Source: Oscheius tipulae (lineage: Eukaryota > Nematoda > Chromadorea > Rhabditida > Rhabditidae). From it: DNA of 64,000 nt. Of the stretch, positions 1-12,400 are shown piece after piece. The stretch is from the NCBI GenBank assembly GCA_037178975.1, contig JASJZH010000006.1, forward strand, positions 10,106,001-10,170,000, read 5' to 3'. A program made the position numbers and the translations under genes. How positions within the stretch are numbered: the first letter of the stretch is position 1; each line of letters opens with the position of its first letter. A model generated the notes under the pieces. That model was given only the letters and a program-made list of their open reading frames with translations. It was not told the origin of the DNA and made no database searches.

Positions 1-2100
1 CTACGAGTTCATTCTGCCCATTAAAGATTTTCTTGTTTGAAAATTTTATAATACTGTTTATCTTGATTTATCGGGATGTTGTATTAAAATTACAAAATTT
101 ATACAATAAATGATTTCGAGGGAACCTGACAGATTCAAATGGCTACCTGCTTGCGCTCCCAGCCAGGCACTACGGAAGGCATGGTGGAAAATCACCTAAA
201 CCTGTTGTGAATTTTTTTGAGCATGATTTTGAAATAATAAAGAGATAAACAAAGGCTGAGACAGAGAGACAGAAAGATAGAAAGACAGAGAGGCAGAGAA
301 ACAGAGGGACAGAGAGACAGTGACACAGAGCCCATTAGGGGCTTATAGGCACGGCAGCGTGGTGGCGCCCAACGAAATCCATTTCTTTCAAAACGGTTGA
401 TCAAACCGTAGGTCCCCTCACCAAGCGATGTTGTCTTCGAAGTCCAACTCATCCCACTTCTGCGGTCTCTTCTGTTTCAAGACGTCGTTCATCGGCTGGT
501 TGAGGCTCCTTCAGGCTCCCCTTGTAGCCAAACAGGAAGAATGGTACCTAAATAGAGCCTAGAAAGATAATGAACTATCACGTCCACAGAGGTAGAACCT
601 GAGTCAATCATGGTTATATTTGCTCTTGTCCTCGTCTTCCTCGGCGAGAGAATCAACTTGCCTAGCTAAAATGGAGAACGCTTCAGAATATTACCAGTTT
701 GAAAAACTTGTATCTCCAACCTTTCAGCGGAAGATAGACCGAGGGTTTCCTCAGGATGGGATCAGTAACCGGCATAGCTTCGTCAGCCTCCGCTACACCC
801 GTGCAATAGCTCGGCGATGACAGAGTCTCTCTTTTTTCTCTAAAAAAAGATGTTCATTGAGTCGCAAATTGTATAGAAAACACTAACAAAATTCCTACTT
901 AGTAACAGGATGTGTCTGTCCAACCCAGATCGTCTGTCGAAGTTCGATTTGCCGCAGTTCGGGCATACAAAACGTTCTGAAATGAAGAGTTTTCGAAATC
1001 TCAGAAAAATACCTGATAACATGTTTATTTGCATTAACAGAGCTCCGCGGTTCTCCGTACCGCAACTTCTGGGGGTTCTTGTCTGTCTTATCGACCTGGA
1101 CTGACACGTAGACTTCGCTGAAAATAACAATGTTGTCAAAATAGTAGGAACATAAGGAAAATGCTCTTTACTCGAAAAAGAAAAGTTTCCGATGACGGCA
1201 GAACTGTTTGAGGTTATTAGTCAGGCATGATTTTAAGCATCCCCCAACAATTCTTTGGCTAGGAAAGGCATCCCTCGATCTTAAGAAGAATTAAAAACAG
1301 CAGTTTCTGTCTCTGTCTCTTTGTCTCTCTATCTTACTGGAACTTTTTTCTATCCCAGCCGGATTCGTTGATAGAAAAAGTGATTGGTTCATGTTTTGAC
1401 CATGACGACGCCTTATCTCACTCTTGTCCAACTGTAAATAGCCGATGAGGCCGGCCCATTGTCATGGACATAGCCTATTCTGCTTACGAATCTACCAACT
1501 ATTCATTGTTTTCGAAGCAACAAACACGTGAAACTCGCCTCGATGAATAGGTCTTAGTCAAACCGGAGACAAGACCAATGATATCACTTTTCATCTTCTG
1601 TACCAAAAGTTTGAACTTGGAACCCTGTGACGCAGGTGGCCTGTCAGAAACCTGCCTGTTCGGTTCCGAATTGGCCCCAATTCCAAAATAGAATGCTCCT
1701 TGTTCTCTCGATACCGATGTAAACAGTTATGTCACCATCTATAGGCAACTTTGGGTTCGAGAGCAGAGACTGGCCAAAATCTGACTGTAAACTGTGTTGT
1801 ATTGCTTTGGGCGCGGTACGTCAGCTAGAAAGACAACTTGGGTTTGCTTGTCGGCGAACAGGCGTCGGAGAGTGCGTCGAAGACAGAAATAGAAGGCGGA
1901 AAGTGGCCGGAAGTGGGGTCTAGACATCAGACATTCGACTACATTCTGTATTCTCACTGTCGGGTCACTATTTTTTCTTGTGGCGTGGTCTTCGCAGGGC
2001 AAAGGACGCGATTTGAAGACGGAACTATAGTGGCTCTTATCTGCAACATTTCTTTGATTTCAGAGCTGATAGCGTGTCAAAATCGGTAGCACAAAACTTT
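1..2100. other. No gene recognised
   Basis: I found no open frame here with recognisable protein similarity, no convincing chain of splice sites and no RNA gene. Short frames of 60-100 codons exist on both strands but show no codon-level signal I trust. The only structured pieces are a purine-rich simple repeat near the left end and a short CT-rich run at about 1299-1336 of the kind seen in introns elsewhere in the window. The right end grades into the probable promoter of the ornithine decarboxylase gene. Confidence 0.4.
241..330. repeat. GAGACAGAGAGACAG-type purine simple repeat
   Basis: About 90 bp made of imperfect GAGACAGAGAGACAGAAAG units of 8-10 bp. The same repeat type recurs at about 1299-1336, 9796-9838, 15127-15172, 26716-26826, 37121-37165, 48482-48557, 54968-54998 and 61808-61925, in either orientation. 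Most of those copies fill short introns; this one lies outside any gene I can see. Confidence 0.75.
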
Positions 2101-2143
2101 TTTGAATGGGTAGTGTCTGTCGGTCTCCGCACTTTTGGCTCGA

Positions 2144-2176
2144 TGACGTCAAAGGCATAGGGTGGGTGGTATATAG
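2144..2176 (+). promoter_or_regulatory. Candidate core promoter: CRE palindrome plus TATA box
   Basis: A perfect cAMP-response-type palindrome TGACGTCA at 2144-2151 is followed 18 bp later by TATATAG at 2170-2176, in a GC-rich setting. The next gene on this strand is ornithine decarboxylase, whose first coding exon starts at 3037. If this is its promoter, the leader is about 0.8 kb and contains at least one intron (donor CAG/GTAAGG at 2864) plus short upstream ATGs. The sequence signals are direct observation; the link to the gene is inference. Confidence 0.4.
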
Positions 2177-3036
2177 AGGGCGCGCAGCACAGGTGGGGAC
2201 AACTGCAACTTCCTTTTACCCTAGCCGCCTACCCCTCATGTTCTCTCGTTATGTCATTGAGCGGTCAATAATATAGATCTGCGTCCTATCACCCAGATCG
2301 AGGATTTGTCTTCTCTGTTCTCTCGTCAGAATGCTACGCAGCCATTTGGTGTGCATAGGCATAGAATCCTCAGTACAGAATGGGGCGGAACCACAGCCGG
2401 CAGGGGACGCGCGTCGCTCTAGAGGTCTCATTCAGCCAAATCAGCTCGCTACCGACCGCTCTCCATTTTCTGCCTTCTCCAGCTTGAGCTTCTGTTTCAT
2501 TTCTAAAGGTAGAAACTAGAGTTGTTATCACGGAAGCATGTTAAAATAGAAAGCGCCTGTCCCGCTTCTAGCATGTGAACTCGCCACGTGAAGGGACTTG
2601 ATTGGGAAAACTCTTTCATTGACGCCAGTATCAGACGACATGCACCGTCCGGAAGTTGTCTTTATCACACCCACCTGTCCAGTTCTCGCACTCCACTCGT
2701 CTCTCTCCAACTCTCTCTCTAAACTTTGTCATTTTTCAGCCCCTCCACCGCTCCGACAAGTTCTAGCTACTTGTCGCAGCGTCGTTGTCCGGAGGACCTT
2801 TGCCAGAAAATCAAAGTTCATATTGAATACTTTCGGTCAGCGCCAGCCGCTACCGTAGCCCAGGTAAGGATGTTTTTTGGGTACGGGTTTTATGATGGTG
2901 ATTAAGGCGAGCAAAGTCCCTGCGGCCAGCTCCAACCAGAACCAGCGAACAGAAGAATTCATCTTTGTTCCTCCGAAGACCGGAAAACCTCCTTGGTGAC
3001 ATCTCTCCACACCTGAAACAAGAAACTACACAAAGT

Positions 3037-4713
3037 ATGCACTGTCATACTCTTAAGGAACTCATCGGGGACGCAAAGGTATTGTATGAGACAATACAAG
3101 TTTTCATCGTTGTTTTTAGGTCACCATCCTTGACGAACGTCCGAATGTTCTGCAATACTGCCGCGACCTTGCCCAGGAGAAGGATCTCGACAACAACGAT
3201 GAGGCCTTCTACCATGTCAACATTGACAATGTTCTGGATCGCTTCGCTCTCTGGAGGAAGGAGCTCCCTAACATTGAGGTAAAGCATTTCCCTAAGTTTT
3301 CAAAGACGATCCCTCTTCTTGTAGCCCTTCTACGCTGTCAAGTGCAACACTGACCGTGTTCTGATCCGTGTCTTGGCCGCTCTCGGGGCTAGCTTTGACT
3401 GTGCCAGCAAGGAGGAGATTGACATTGTCATGGAGTGTGGGGTGGAGCCGGAGAGAATCATCTACGCGAATCCGTGCAAGACCAAGGGATTCATCAGCCA
3501 TGCTCGTGAGAGAGGAGTCGACAAGATGACCTTTGACAATGTTGAAGAGCTCCAGAAGATTGCTGTTTTCAATCCTGATGCCGAGTAAGCGTTTTGGAAT
3601 CTATTGTCTTAATCTATCTCTAGGCTGATCCTTCGCATCGCCGTCTCGGATCCCACTGCCACCTGCCCTCTCAACCTGAAGTTCGGTGCTGAGCCGGTCA
3701 ACGACGCTCCCAAGCTGCTCAACGCCGCTAGAGACCTCAACATCAATGTCGTCGGCATCAGTTTCCATGTTGGCAGTGGATGCAACGACTCGGCTGCTTA
3801 CCGCCGTGCCATTCAGCATAGCAGGGAACTGACCGAATATGGTGAGTAACTATTTATTTTCTTCCTTTGACAGATTGACAGGAGAAATGTAACAAACCGT
3901 TTATGGAAGGCAGAAAGCTCTTCGGACAGAATTCAAGAGACTGATTAGAACAAGACGTAGGCATAAACAATAGTAGATAAGTGGCCAATGAAAGGCAATC
4001 GACAGCACAAGACTGACACGTTTGGACTGAGAGTATTCTGAGGACATACGGGAGAGACGTACAGAGTTATAAATGGGACAAGATTTAGTGATTGTGTTTA
4101 TCTAAAGTTTCAATTTTCAGGCCGTGCTCTCGGCTTCCCAATGGAGATCATCGATATGGGAGGAGGATTCCCTGGTCATGTTCACCACAACTCGTTTGAA
4201 ACTATCGCCAACACCATCCGCGAGGCAGTCGATGAATACTTGGCAGATCTGAAGAACATCCGTCTCATTGCCGAGCCTGGCCGCTTCTTCGGAGCTGCTC
4301 CCTTCACCCTGGCCGTCAATGTCGTCCATGGATGTGAGATCTCGGCCAGTCGACTGACTAAGGATTCCAGCGACGATCGCAAAGCCTATATGTACTACCT
4401 GAACGATGGAGTCTATGGCTCTTTCAACTGTATTCTCTTCGACCACGTTCATCCCATCGGAAATCCGCTTTTCGATGGACCAGGAGAAGAGTTCCCCTCT
4501 TGCATCTGGGGACCCACATGCGACTCCATGGACCAAATCGAGCCACTGAAGATGATGCGCAAGCTGAACTATGGAGAGTGGATGGTCTACGAGAACATGG
4601 GAGCCTACACTTGCGCTGCATCCACCACTTTCAATGGCTTCCAACGTCCGACTCCGATCTACACCATCAGTGCCGACTCTTGGGAGCAGATCAAGAAAAA
4701 CCGCCACATCTAA
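3037..4713 (+). CDS. odc-1: Ornithine decarboxylase
   Basis: Pyridoxal-phosphate enzyme that decarboxylates ornithine to putrescine, the first committed step of polyamine synthesis; a cytosolic homodimer. Five exons splice cleanly: 3037-3078, 3120-3278, 3325-3584, 3624-3841 and 4121-4713, giving about 423 residues, normal for the family. Visible hallmarks are the PLP-lysine motif PFYAVKCN at the start of exon 3, HVGSGC, the phosphate-binding GGGFPG, AEPGRF, DGVYGSFN and the active-site cysteine in WGPTCDS. I chose ATG 3037 because it opens the frame running into VTILDERPNV; no in-frame ATG lies just upstream. The C-terminus ends soon after the core, so I see no long mammalian-type degradation tail. 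Its 3' end faces that of the lipase 58 bp away. The 279-bp last intron holds one copy of the CCCGTAY repeat at about 4044. Confidence 0.95.
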
Positions 4714-4771
4714 ACCAGCTCCACGATATCACAACTAATTTTTTTTAATCGGGAAGTAAAGGATCAATTTA

Positions 4772-6560
4772 TTAAGACTTGAATGAGAGATCATTGGTCC
4801 CGTTTTTCCACTGTTTTATGCGATTCATTTCACGTTGGAGGTCAACTCTTCTGCTGTCCAGTTTGATGATGTTCACGATCCTGTCGTAAACTTCCTTGCG
4901 AGCTCGAAGACCCCAAAGGAAATCGTTGTGATTGAATTCTTTCAATCTTAGAGCCACTTTTAGTGTGTTTTTAGGTAGTGATCGCATAAGATACATTTCC
5001 ACATCCGCGGCGTTGGCTAGCCAGTCATAGTCCGAATAGTAAAGGTACAGAGGTGAAGATACATTGCTTAAAGAGTATTCCGGTGGTGTTGGCTGAAAAA
5101 GGGTTTTGCTACAGGATTAAAAAAAACGTACCTGTCCATAAACAGCAATATTACTCTCATACCCTCTGTCAAAGGCCGCAAACCGTCTGCTTTTGATCAT
5201 TTGGGCAAAATGCAGCATATTTCTGGTAGAGGTTCCAGCCGGATTGTGAGCCAAGTAGATTCCTATACGGGACTGAAACAAACCTTGTTGAAATATTGAA
5301 ATCAACTGACTGAATTGAACTGATTACTGTTCGGTCCAGACAGTGAGAAGATAAAGTTTTCACAGAGAGGATTACTTGCAGAGGCTGTGTCGCAAACAAT
5401 GTCAGTCAAGAGTCTTGTGAAGATATTGTTGGTGAGGAACTCGTTGTCTCCGAAAAAGCTGTAGAAGAGCTGAAAATGTCTTAAAACTGAATTCAAATTA
5501 AATGCCTACCGAAAATTGTTCATAAATTTGTCCAAGATACTTGAAGAGTCCCTGGACATGGGACATTCTGGCGACCGGGGCAAGGGCATGAAATTGACGG
5601 ATCTGGAACTTTTTGGTGACAAGACTCATCTGCCTTGTTTGGATGTTAAAACGGTATCCCCTAAAACAGACAAAATTCCAAACCAGGGGTACTTTTATCC
5701 AGTTTTTATCTTAATGTAAAAAGTTTGATCACACCCACCTTATCGTTATATTCTGGTCTTTCGCTCAAAAGGGCAAACATTGTCAGGGTTCCTTGAGAGT
5801 GACCGACATAGTAGAGCTGGTCCCTAAAGCATTTTTATGAAGTTCAGATTGTTCCCAACCTGCTAGTGGCATTTAGAACGTAGTCAATCATGGCTGGGAG
5901 GTCATATTTGGCCATTTCTTGCCATGAAAATTTCCAAAAATCTGGCTCTGTCGAGTATTTTGAGACATGTTCTTTGGAGTACACATTTCCTCGCATGTTT
6001 CCAAGCCAGACATCAAATCCGGCATCAGCCAGGACAAAACCAGCCGACTGCTGAGGAAGGTTCAATAGCCAAATGGAGCTGGTACATAGGAGACCATGTT
6101 GCAGGAAAACTGGGGGTCGTCGCCGTTTTCCCGGACCATCTAAAAAAGTTTTAACCCAAGAGTCGAGCTCACTTCTTCCATGGGGAATACGATGAAGCTG
6201 TAGGATATAACCATCCTTGGTTACAACATTGTGAATTTCGACAGTATAGTTCCAATGTCGAATGATTTCAGGCTAAATCTATAGGTTTGGTCACGTAAAA
6301 TATGCCCTACCACAGTCATGATAGCCTCCGGATCGATTGTAATCGGTGCCATCGTCGTATTGAAGCTGATCTCGTCATTTATGCTATTAGGAACCGGAAC
6401 GATTGGAGGGACTGTTGGAAAGAAGGGCGGTACTAAACGGTCATGAAAATGACCTTATGGACATGCGCTAACCTGAAAAGGTGGGAAGAGTGGGGAAAGT
6501 TGGGAACGGAGTGAATGTGAATTGAGAGATCGCAGTTGGCAGTAGTAGCAGCGCCCACAT
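4772..6560 (-). CDS. Secreted or lysosomal acid lipase (AB-hydrolase, lipl/LIPA family)
   Basis: Hydrolyses neutral lipids (triacylglycerol, cholesteryl ester) in lysosomes or outside the cell. The start at 6560 gives a short signal peptide (MWALLLLPTAIS), then a Pro/Thr/Phe-rich linker, then the lipase N-terminal region (PEIIRHWNYTVEIHNV, DGYILQLHRIPHG). Next come the oxyanion-loop region VFLQHGLL, the conserved DAGFDVWLGNMRGN, the nucleophile motif GHSQG near 5790-5804, the acid in YSDYDWLA and the histidine in FNHNDFLWG near 4911-4940, so the Ser-Asp-His triad is complete. There are roughly nine exons; the first is 6473-6560. C. elegans has several such lipl genes, some induced by fasting. 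Divergent from the first collagen with a 278-bp spacer. The family call is firm; the exact paralogue is not. Confidence 0.9.
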
Positions 6561-6838
6561 TAGGTATCACTCGGGGGAGAATTTTGAGAGAGAGGAAAAT
6601 GGGGTCAGTGGACGCGGGGACACCTGTCGCGTAGGAGTTTATCGTTCTCAGCCAACAACAGAAAAAGCGCGATCATTTTGTACAAAATTCGAACTTGTTT
6701 CTGACAGTCGGTCAATTCGTAATGCGAATATCCTGTCACAAATTGGCCGAGGAATGTTTTGGGTTGACTACCAGTTAGAGGAACGAGAGTTGGCTGCTTA
6801 AAAGGGATGAAGATAGTCTGTTTGGAGCGCTTGCAGCC
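6561..6838. promoter_or_regulatory. Bidirectional promoter spacer, lipase / collagen
   Basis: All transcription control for the minus-strand lipase and the plus-strand collagen must sit in or near these 278 bp unless elements are distal. A TATA-like TTAAAAG occurs at about 6798-6804, some 40 bp before the collagen ATG. The word GTTGACTACCAGTT near 6762 recurs with one change (GTTGATTACCAGTT, near 8190) upstream of the second collagen, so it may be a shared control element kept after duplication. Confidence 0.4.
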
Positions 6839-7943
6839 ATGAGTGTCTCAGGAGCGACCACTGGAGCCCTCGTCTTTTCCTCATTCACTCTCATACTCTC
6901 ACTCTTTGCCTTCTACAACATCTACACGGATGTACAGTCGATTTGGGATGAACTCGATTCGGAAATGAGCAGTTTTAAGGTAGCGTAGAGGGTAACAACA
7001 TTCAAAGGTTGTATTAGGAGCAAACTAACGACCTCTGGAACCAGATGCTGCACATGGGAGCAGGAACTCCATTGACTAGACAGAGACGTCAGGGTCCAGA
7101 ACGTTATGGAGGATACGAGGCTCAAGGAGTCAATGCAGGACCCGTCTGCAGCTGTTCATCAGGAAATGGTCGTAGTGAGGATGATTTCGGTACCGGGGGA
7201 TGCCCTCGTGGCCCCGCAGGTCCAGAAGGAGCTACCGGACCCGATGGTTTGCCAGGACTTGATGGTCTTGACGGTCATGATGGAGAAGATGCCGAAGACT
7301 GGACCAATGCTGCCTTCTACGGCTGCGTTACTTGTCCTCCTGGCAAGCCAGGTGCTCCTGGAACGACAGGAAAGCCTGGTATCAGAGGGATGCGAGGAGC
7401 TCGTGGAACACCCGGTGACAGTGGAAGTGATGGAAATCCTGGAACTCCAGGACCCATGGGACCATCCGGCGCACCTGGAGAGGACGGAAAGATGGGATCT
7501 CCTGGGCCTAAAGGCAACGATCTGGAGCAGCCGATTCCCAGAAAGGGGCATCGCGGACCTCCAGGAGACATTGGAGAGACTGGACCTGAAGGAGACCAAG
7601 GAAAGGAAGGACCGACTGGACCCGAAGGCCCACCAGGAATACATGGACCTCAAGGATTCCCCGTGAGTTTTTCTGGAATCATCATACAAAAGTTCCGTTT
7701 CAGGGTTCCAGCGGCTTGCCAGGAGAAGAAGGAAAAGAAGGAACTCGAGGACAGATCGGAGCCGATGCTGCCTACTGTCCCTGTCCTGGTCGAAACAACA
7801 AAGCCAATGAGGGAGAGTATCCAGCCGGACGCAGTGGGGCTCCTGGTGGATCCAGTGGCGGCTCTCCTTCTCACGGCTATTCAGAAGGCACTGGAGGCTA
7901 TTCTTCCGGTGGTCATGCTCAGTCCTCTTACGGACGCAAGTAA
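6839..7943 (+). CDS. Cuticle collagen, tandem copy 1
   Basis: Structural collagen of the nematode exoskeleton, secreted by the hypodermis. Three exons, 6839-6979, 7018-7662 and 7704-7943, give 341 residues. The first 47 residues are a cuticle-collagen N-terminal domain with one hydrophobic anchor (GALVFSSFTLILSLFAFYNI). A furin-like site TRQRRQ follows near residue 70, then a CSCS knot, Gly-X-Y blocks broken by a short non-collagen segment with FYGCVTC, more Gly-X-Y, a CPCPG knot and a Gly/Ser/Tyr tail ending SSYGRK. The Cys pairs would make inter-chain disulphides. Intron positions match those of the next gene exactly, so the two are a recent tandem duplicate. A poly(A) signal lies about 50 bp after the stop (CAATAAAC). 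Confidence 0.95.
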
Positions 7944-8256
7944 ACTTTTGTATGTATCATAATGAGCAGAGCGATTATTGTCGAGCGAGTGGGCACTCAA
8001 TAAACTTTGAAAACAAGCATTTCATCATCTATGAACGGTACTGTTGGCATGTCCTTATTGTTTGACTATCATCTCAGCTTTTGTTTTCGGGACTTCAAAC
8101 TACCAAAATAAGCCACTTAAACGTTTTGTTCCTTCTCAAAAAGTTAATCACGTTCTTTCTTTCTCTCTGCTTTGCGCATCGAGACACCCTAGTTGATTAC
8201 CAGTTTCGTGTCCGAAATACCGCCAGGCGAACGAGACCACAACCCAGCTGCGGCTG

Positions 8257-8263
8257 TATAAAA
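8257..8263 (+). promoter_or_regulatory. TATA box of collagen copy 2
   Basis: TATAAAA in GGCTGTATAAAAGCGCG, 34 bp before the start codon of the second collagen. The 5' leader must therefore be very short. The first copy has only a weaker TTAAAAG at the equivalent place, which hints that the two differ in strength or timing. Confidence 0.75.
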
Positions 8264-8296
8264 GCGCGACTACCAAGTTGGGAAACAGTGTCGACA

Positions 8297-9404
8297 ATGA
8301 GCGTCTCTAAGGCAACAGCCGGAGCGCTTGTCTTCTCTTCGCTCACTCTGCTCGTTTCTCTCTACTCGATTTACAACATCTACAATGATGTTCAGTCCAT
8401 CTGGTCAGAGCTCGATTCTGAGATGAGCACTTTCAAGGTAGACCTAAAATTTTCATGTAGCATTCCTTGCTTTCAGGCACAAACAGACGACATTTGGGCG
8501 CAGATGCTTGGACTCGGGGCCGCTACTCCTGTTACTCGTCAACGTCGTCAGGGTCCAGAACGTTATGGAGGCTATGAGGCTCAGGGAGTCAATGCTGGAC
8601 CCGTCTGCAGCTGCTCATCTGGAAATGGACGTAGCGAGGACGATTACGGTACTGGAGGATGTCCTCGTGGACCCGCTGGTCCGGAAGGAGCTCCAGGACT
8701 GGATGGAAATCCAGGTCTGGATGGTCTTGACGGTCACGACGGTGAAGATGCCGAGGATTGGACCAATGCTGCCTTCTACGGCTGCATCACTTGTCCTCCT
8801 GGCAAGCCTGGAAACTCTGGAGAGCGCGGCAAACCAGGAGTTCGTGGAATGCGTGGAGCTCGAGGAACTCCAGGTAGCGGTGGAAGTGACGGAAATCCAG
8901 GAACCCCTGGACCCATGGGGCCTCCTGGCGCACCCGGAGAGGACGGAAAGACCGGAGCTCCTGGACCTAAAGGCAACGATCTCAATCAACCCACACCTAC
9001 CAAGGGACACCGTGGACCTACAGGAGAGATTGGAGAGGCTGGACCCGAAGGAGACCAAGGAAAGGACGGTCCTGCTGGACCTCCTGGACCTCCTGGTCAG
9101 GCCGGAGCTCAAGGATTCCCGGTATGGATGTGTACTCTATCTATTGAGGTGCTAAATTTAGGGATCCAGCGGTCTCCCTGGAGAGGAAGGAAAGGAAGGG
9201 ACCAAGGGACAGATCGGAGCCGATGCAACCTACTGTCCCTGTCCTGGTCGCAACAACAAGGCCAACGAGGCTGGAGAGTACCCCGCCGGACCTGGAGGAG
9301 CTCCTGGAACTTCCAGCGGCGGCTCTCCTTCCCATGGCTACTCTGCCGGAACTGGAGGCTACTCTGCCGGTGGACATGCCCAGTCCTCTTATGGACGCAA
9401 ATAA
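8297..9404 (+). CDS. Cuticle collagen, tandem copy 2
   Basis: Paralogue of the preceding gene with the same three-exon structure: 8297-8437, 8477-9121 and 9162-9404, 342 residues. Exons 1 and 2 have exactly the same lengths (141 and 645 bp) as in copy 1. It keeps the N-terminal membrane segment, the furin-like TRQRRQ site, CSCSS, FYGCITC, CPCPG and a C-terminal QSSYGRK. The collagen blocks differ mostly by conservative X and Y residues, and the segment from QGPERYGG to GNGRSEDD is nearly unchanged, as expected from recent duplication or gene conversion. Poly(A) signal AATAAA at 9448-9453. A longer frame extends upstream of the ATG, but the TATA box lies inside it, so ATG 8297 is preferred. 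Confidence 0.95.
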
Positions 9405-9493
9405 TCTCTTTTATCACTATGAGCGATGCGATTCGAGTCGAGCGAGCAATAAATGGGCTTTATCACAATTTATATCATTTTGACAGATTCTAG

Positions 9494-12400
9494 CTATTCA
9501 TAAGTGACACTCAAGGCGAATGTATCTTCCGTCTGATCGGTCTCATTGTTCTGGAAGAATATCAATATCTAAAATAGGCTTAATTCAAATCGACAGCCTC
9601 CATACCTCAATACAGACAGGTTTCTGTATAACATTCAGGAAAAAGACATTGATTGAGCTTGTCTGTCCGGCGTCCAGCTCCATGGTGTCTCTCTCAAATT
9701 GGATCAGTTCTGGTCGAGAGGACGACATTCGAAATTCTCGCTTGATACTATACGGATTGTGGACCGGTAGTTTCTAAATGCTCCGGTATAGTTCCTTCTG
9801 TCACTGTCTCTCTTTGTCTCTCTGTCTCTTCCTCACAGACCTTGGCTATCACATGCTCGATTCGCAACGGCACTCTCATCTCAAATCTTCTCGTAATCGT
9901 CGGCTGCGCTGTTTTTGAGACGATGAGCCATGCGTGTAGGAGTTGGCGGGAACCGACATCCACAGCAGTAACTATAGTCTGCTGTCTTCCTGAGCATGTT
10001 ATCAGATACCTTGATATTGTGGATGCCAACCTATAGTCTGGGGTGTGAACAACATCGGCAGAGTGACTTGTGGAGCAGTTGCCAAGATTGGAGCATTCCC
10101 GACATACGGTTTCAGGGTGCTATTCTCTGAGCAAATTTCCAGTAGCTGATTGCCAGGCTCTCTCCTAAAAAAGCCGGATTGTTCACATGAGAGCACGCTG
10201 TAAAGTTCAAGAGATTACACTATACCCTCCGCAATTTTGACAACACAATCGCGAATAGTTTGAATCGCTTGGTCAGTGTTATTGAAGGATCAAAAACCTG
10301 GATGGGTGTGAAACTTATAGGTCGGATAGGTCGACATACAGCAAAAGATTTCTGTTTCTTTCTCCCTCTCTACCAGTGGGATAAATAACGCAATAAGCGA
10401 CACATACTTTCTTGAACAACTCTATTTCTTCAGGAAATAGTCGACCCATTCAATTAGTCCGAAGGTCGCAAACCACCGAAAACTTTGAGCTTTTGAACAC
10501 GGTCAAAATCAACTGGTATTGGCCGAGATGGTACGGGGAAGAGACTGCGCGTTTTCCGGCGCCCAGCGAAGCAATATGAGGAACCAAACTTAATTGAAAT
10601 TGTACGGAAAAGACTTTACAAACACCATGCTTTCATCTTATGAACACAAGGAGAACTTGCTGAATTGCCCAAGATGATACGGATAAGAGGAACTTCTCCC
10701 TAGACGCCTAGTAATGCGAAATGAGGGACCTAAGCTTGACCGAGATGATACGGGAAAGACATTTGATATCATAGGGCCACTATTCCGAGTACTCTTTTTC
10801 AGAAAGACTTGTTTTTGCGTGTGTCAATTGTATACACTGCCTAGAAAAACTTCGTCAGGTCTCAGGTTTGTTTTTCTGTCATCAATTTCCCATTGTCACT
10901 TTGATCTGCTCCCTCAGGCTGATACCATCTGTTGATCAAAGGGAGGATGCCATCCAGTGTGGGGACGGCTGGTCCCCGCCTCTTCAGCTGGCAGGTGTTG
11001 TCTTATTTTGTTTTGTTTCCCGCCAGCTGCCTCTCCCACGCTCATGAGGTGCGCTTCTTTATTGCCAAAGCACACCTGAGTACCACTTCTGCCCTCTCTC
11101 CTCCCGGTCTGACTATTCTGTTTTCAGTTACAGCGACATGACGGACTACGCCCTAGTTCGTTCTAGAAGCGTCGCTCCGCTGCCGAGAAGTACTTCCACC
11201 TACAGTCTCGCCAGCCCGTCTCTTCAGGTACTTCGAGTAGTTTTATGAAAATGATTGTGGTTTCAGCTTGTTCGTACTCGCTCGGTGCCTGACCTGACGG
11301 CGTACTACCGCTACAGCGAGAAGTACAGGCCTCAATGGCACAGCGTCTACCAGACGGTTCCCTACCGCTATCGTCGCAACTACGACCTGGTGAGGCGGCT
11401 TTTAAAGACTCCATGACCATAGGGATATTAAGGACAAAATTAACACGAAACCGCAAGCTGTCAGTCTGTTTGAAGTGATCAAAAACTTAGTTGAGCTCCC
11501 CAAAGAATGTCTGGTATTGATAAAGACTGACAGGGTTCTCACCGTACCATCTAGAAGTTCGTCCCGTATCATGTAGTCCTTGTACCTCCAGTTCTATCTA
11601 GATACTTAGAACTTTAAACAGGGGTCATATAGAACTTATTGTCTGTCCAAAATGGAAGAACATGTACTCTTAGCTCACAAACTTTACCGATGTCTAATCC
11701 TGTCAAAGTGCTAGGAATGGTCAAAGCATGACATAAAAAGAAAGACAGACTAACTTTCTCATTCAGTACGACGACTATTGGTACGACCGCTACCACTACT
11801 TCTCCCCGCTGTACAACTCTTACTCTCCGAGTCGTCGCTACTACTATAGCGACTACCTGCCGAATCCCTACTACTCGTCCAACAGCTATTGGACTCGCTA
11901 CAAGGGATATTGGTTCTTTTTATGTGTTTCCAATAAAAAGTGATTTTAGGTACGACTACGACTACCCCTACACCTATCGTCGCTACGGTAACTCGGCCTT
12001 CTGGAGATATCTGAACTCGACCTACACTCCCTACAGGTGTTCTCGTCATGAGCATATAGCAACCTCAAAATATAGATCCTACCTGATGGACTCGCTGTCG
12101 ACTTCCCTTGGAAGAGGTCTGTCTATGTACAAGGCAGGTAGGGGGAGTAGATTCTAACTCTGGGGGCCGGTGTTGTAGAGATAGATTATGAGCTAAGCGA
12201 TTTTAGTAGTTTTTAGACTAAAATCAATTCGAATTTTCAGCCAGCTATCTATGGTACTACTAATCCTTTCTCCCCAATATATCTCTACAACTAAGCTCCT
12301 AGGTATCTTGGTTCGATTGTCTCTTATTCCTTAACATTAAGGCTTGATTCCCTATCGAACGCTTGACACCTACTGGCTTACTCCTAAATACTGGGATCGT

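Noticed and set aside
418-490. Minus-strand frame MNDVLKQKRPQKWDELDFEDNIAW that looks like an acidic protein C-terminus
   Set aside because: Only 24 codons, no preceding exon I could join with confidence and no recognised family.
2965-3036. Upstream extension of the ornithine decarboxylase frame (FLRRPENLLGDISPHLKQE)
   Set aside because: Opens at TTG, not ATG, and has no similarity to the family N-terminus. It is more likely 5' leader; ATG 3037 is preferred.
7159-7689. Long minus-strand frames through the collagen exons (also 8615-9112)
   Set aside because: Shadows of Gly-X-Y codon periodicity on the other strand; they are Arg/Ser/Thr-rich and appear in both duplicates.
8081-8296. Long in-frame extension upstream of collagen copy 2
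   Set aside because: The TATA box lies inside it, and the N-terminus from ATG 8297 matches copy 1 exactly in length and sequence.
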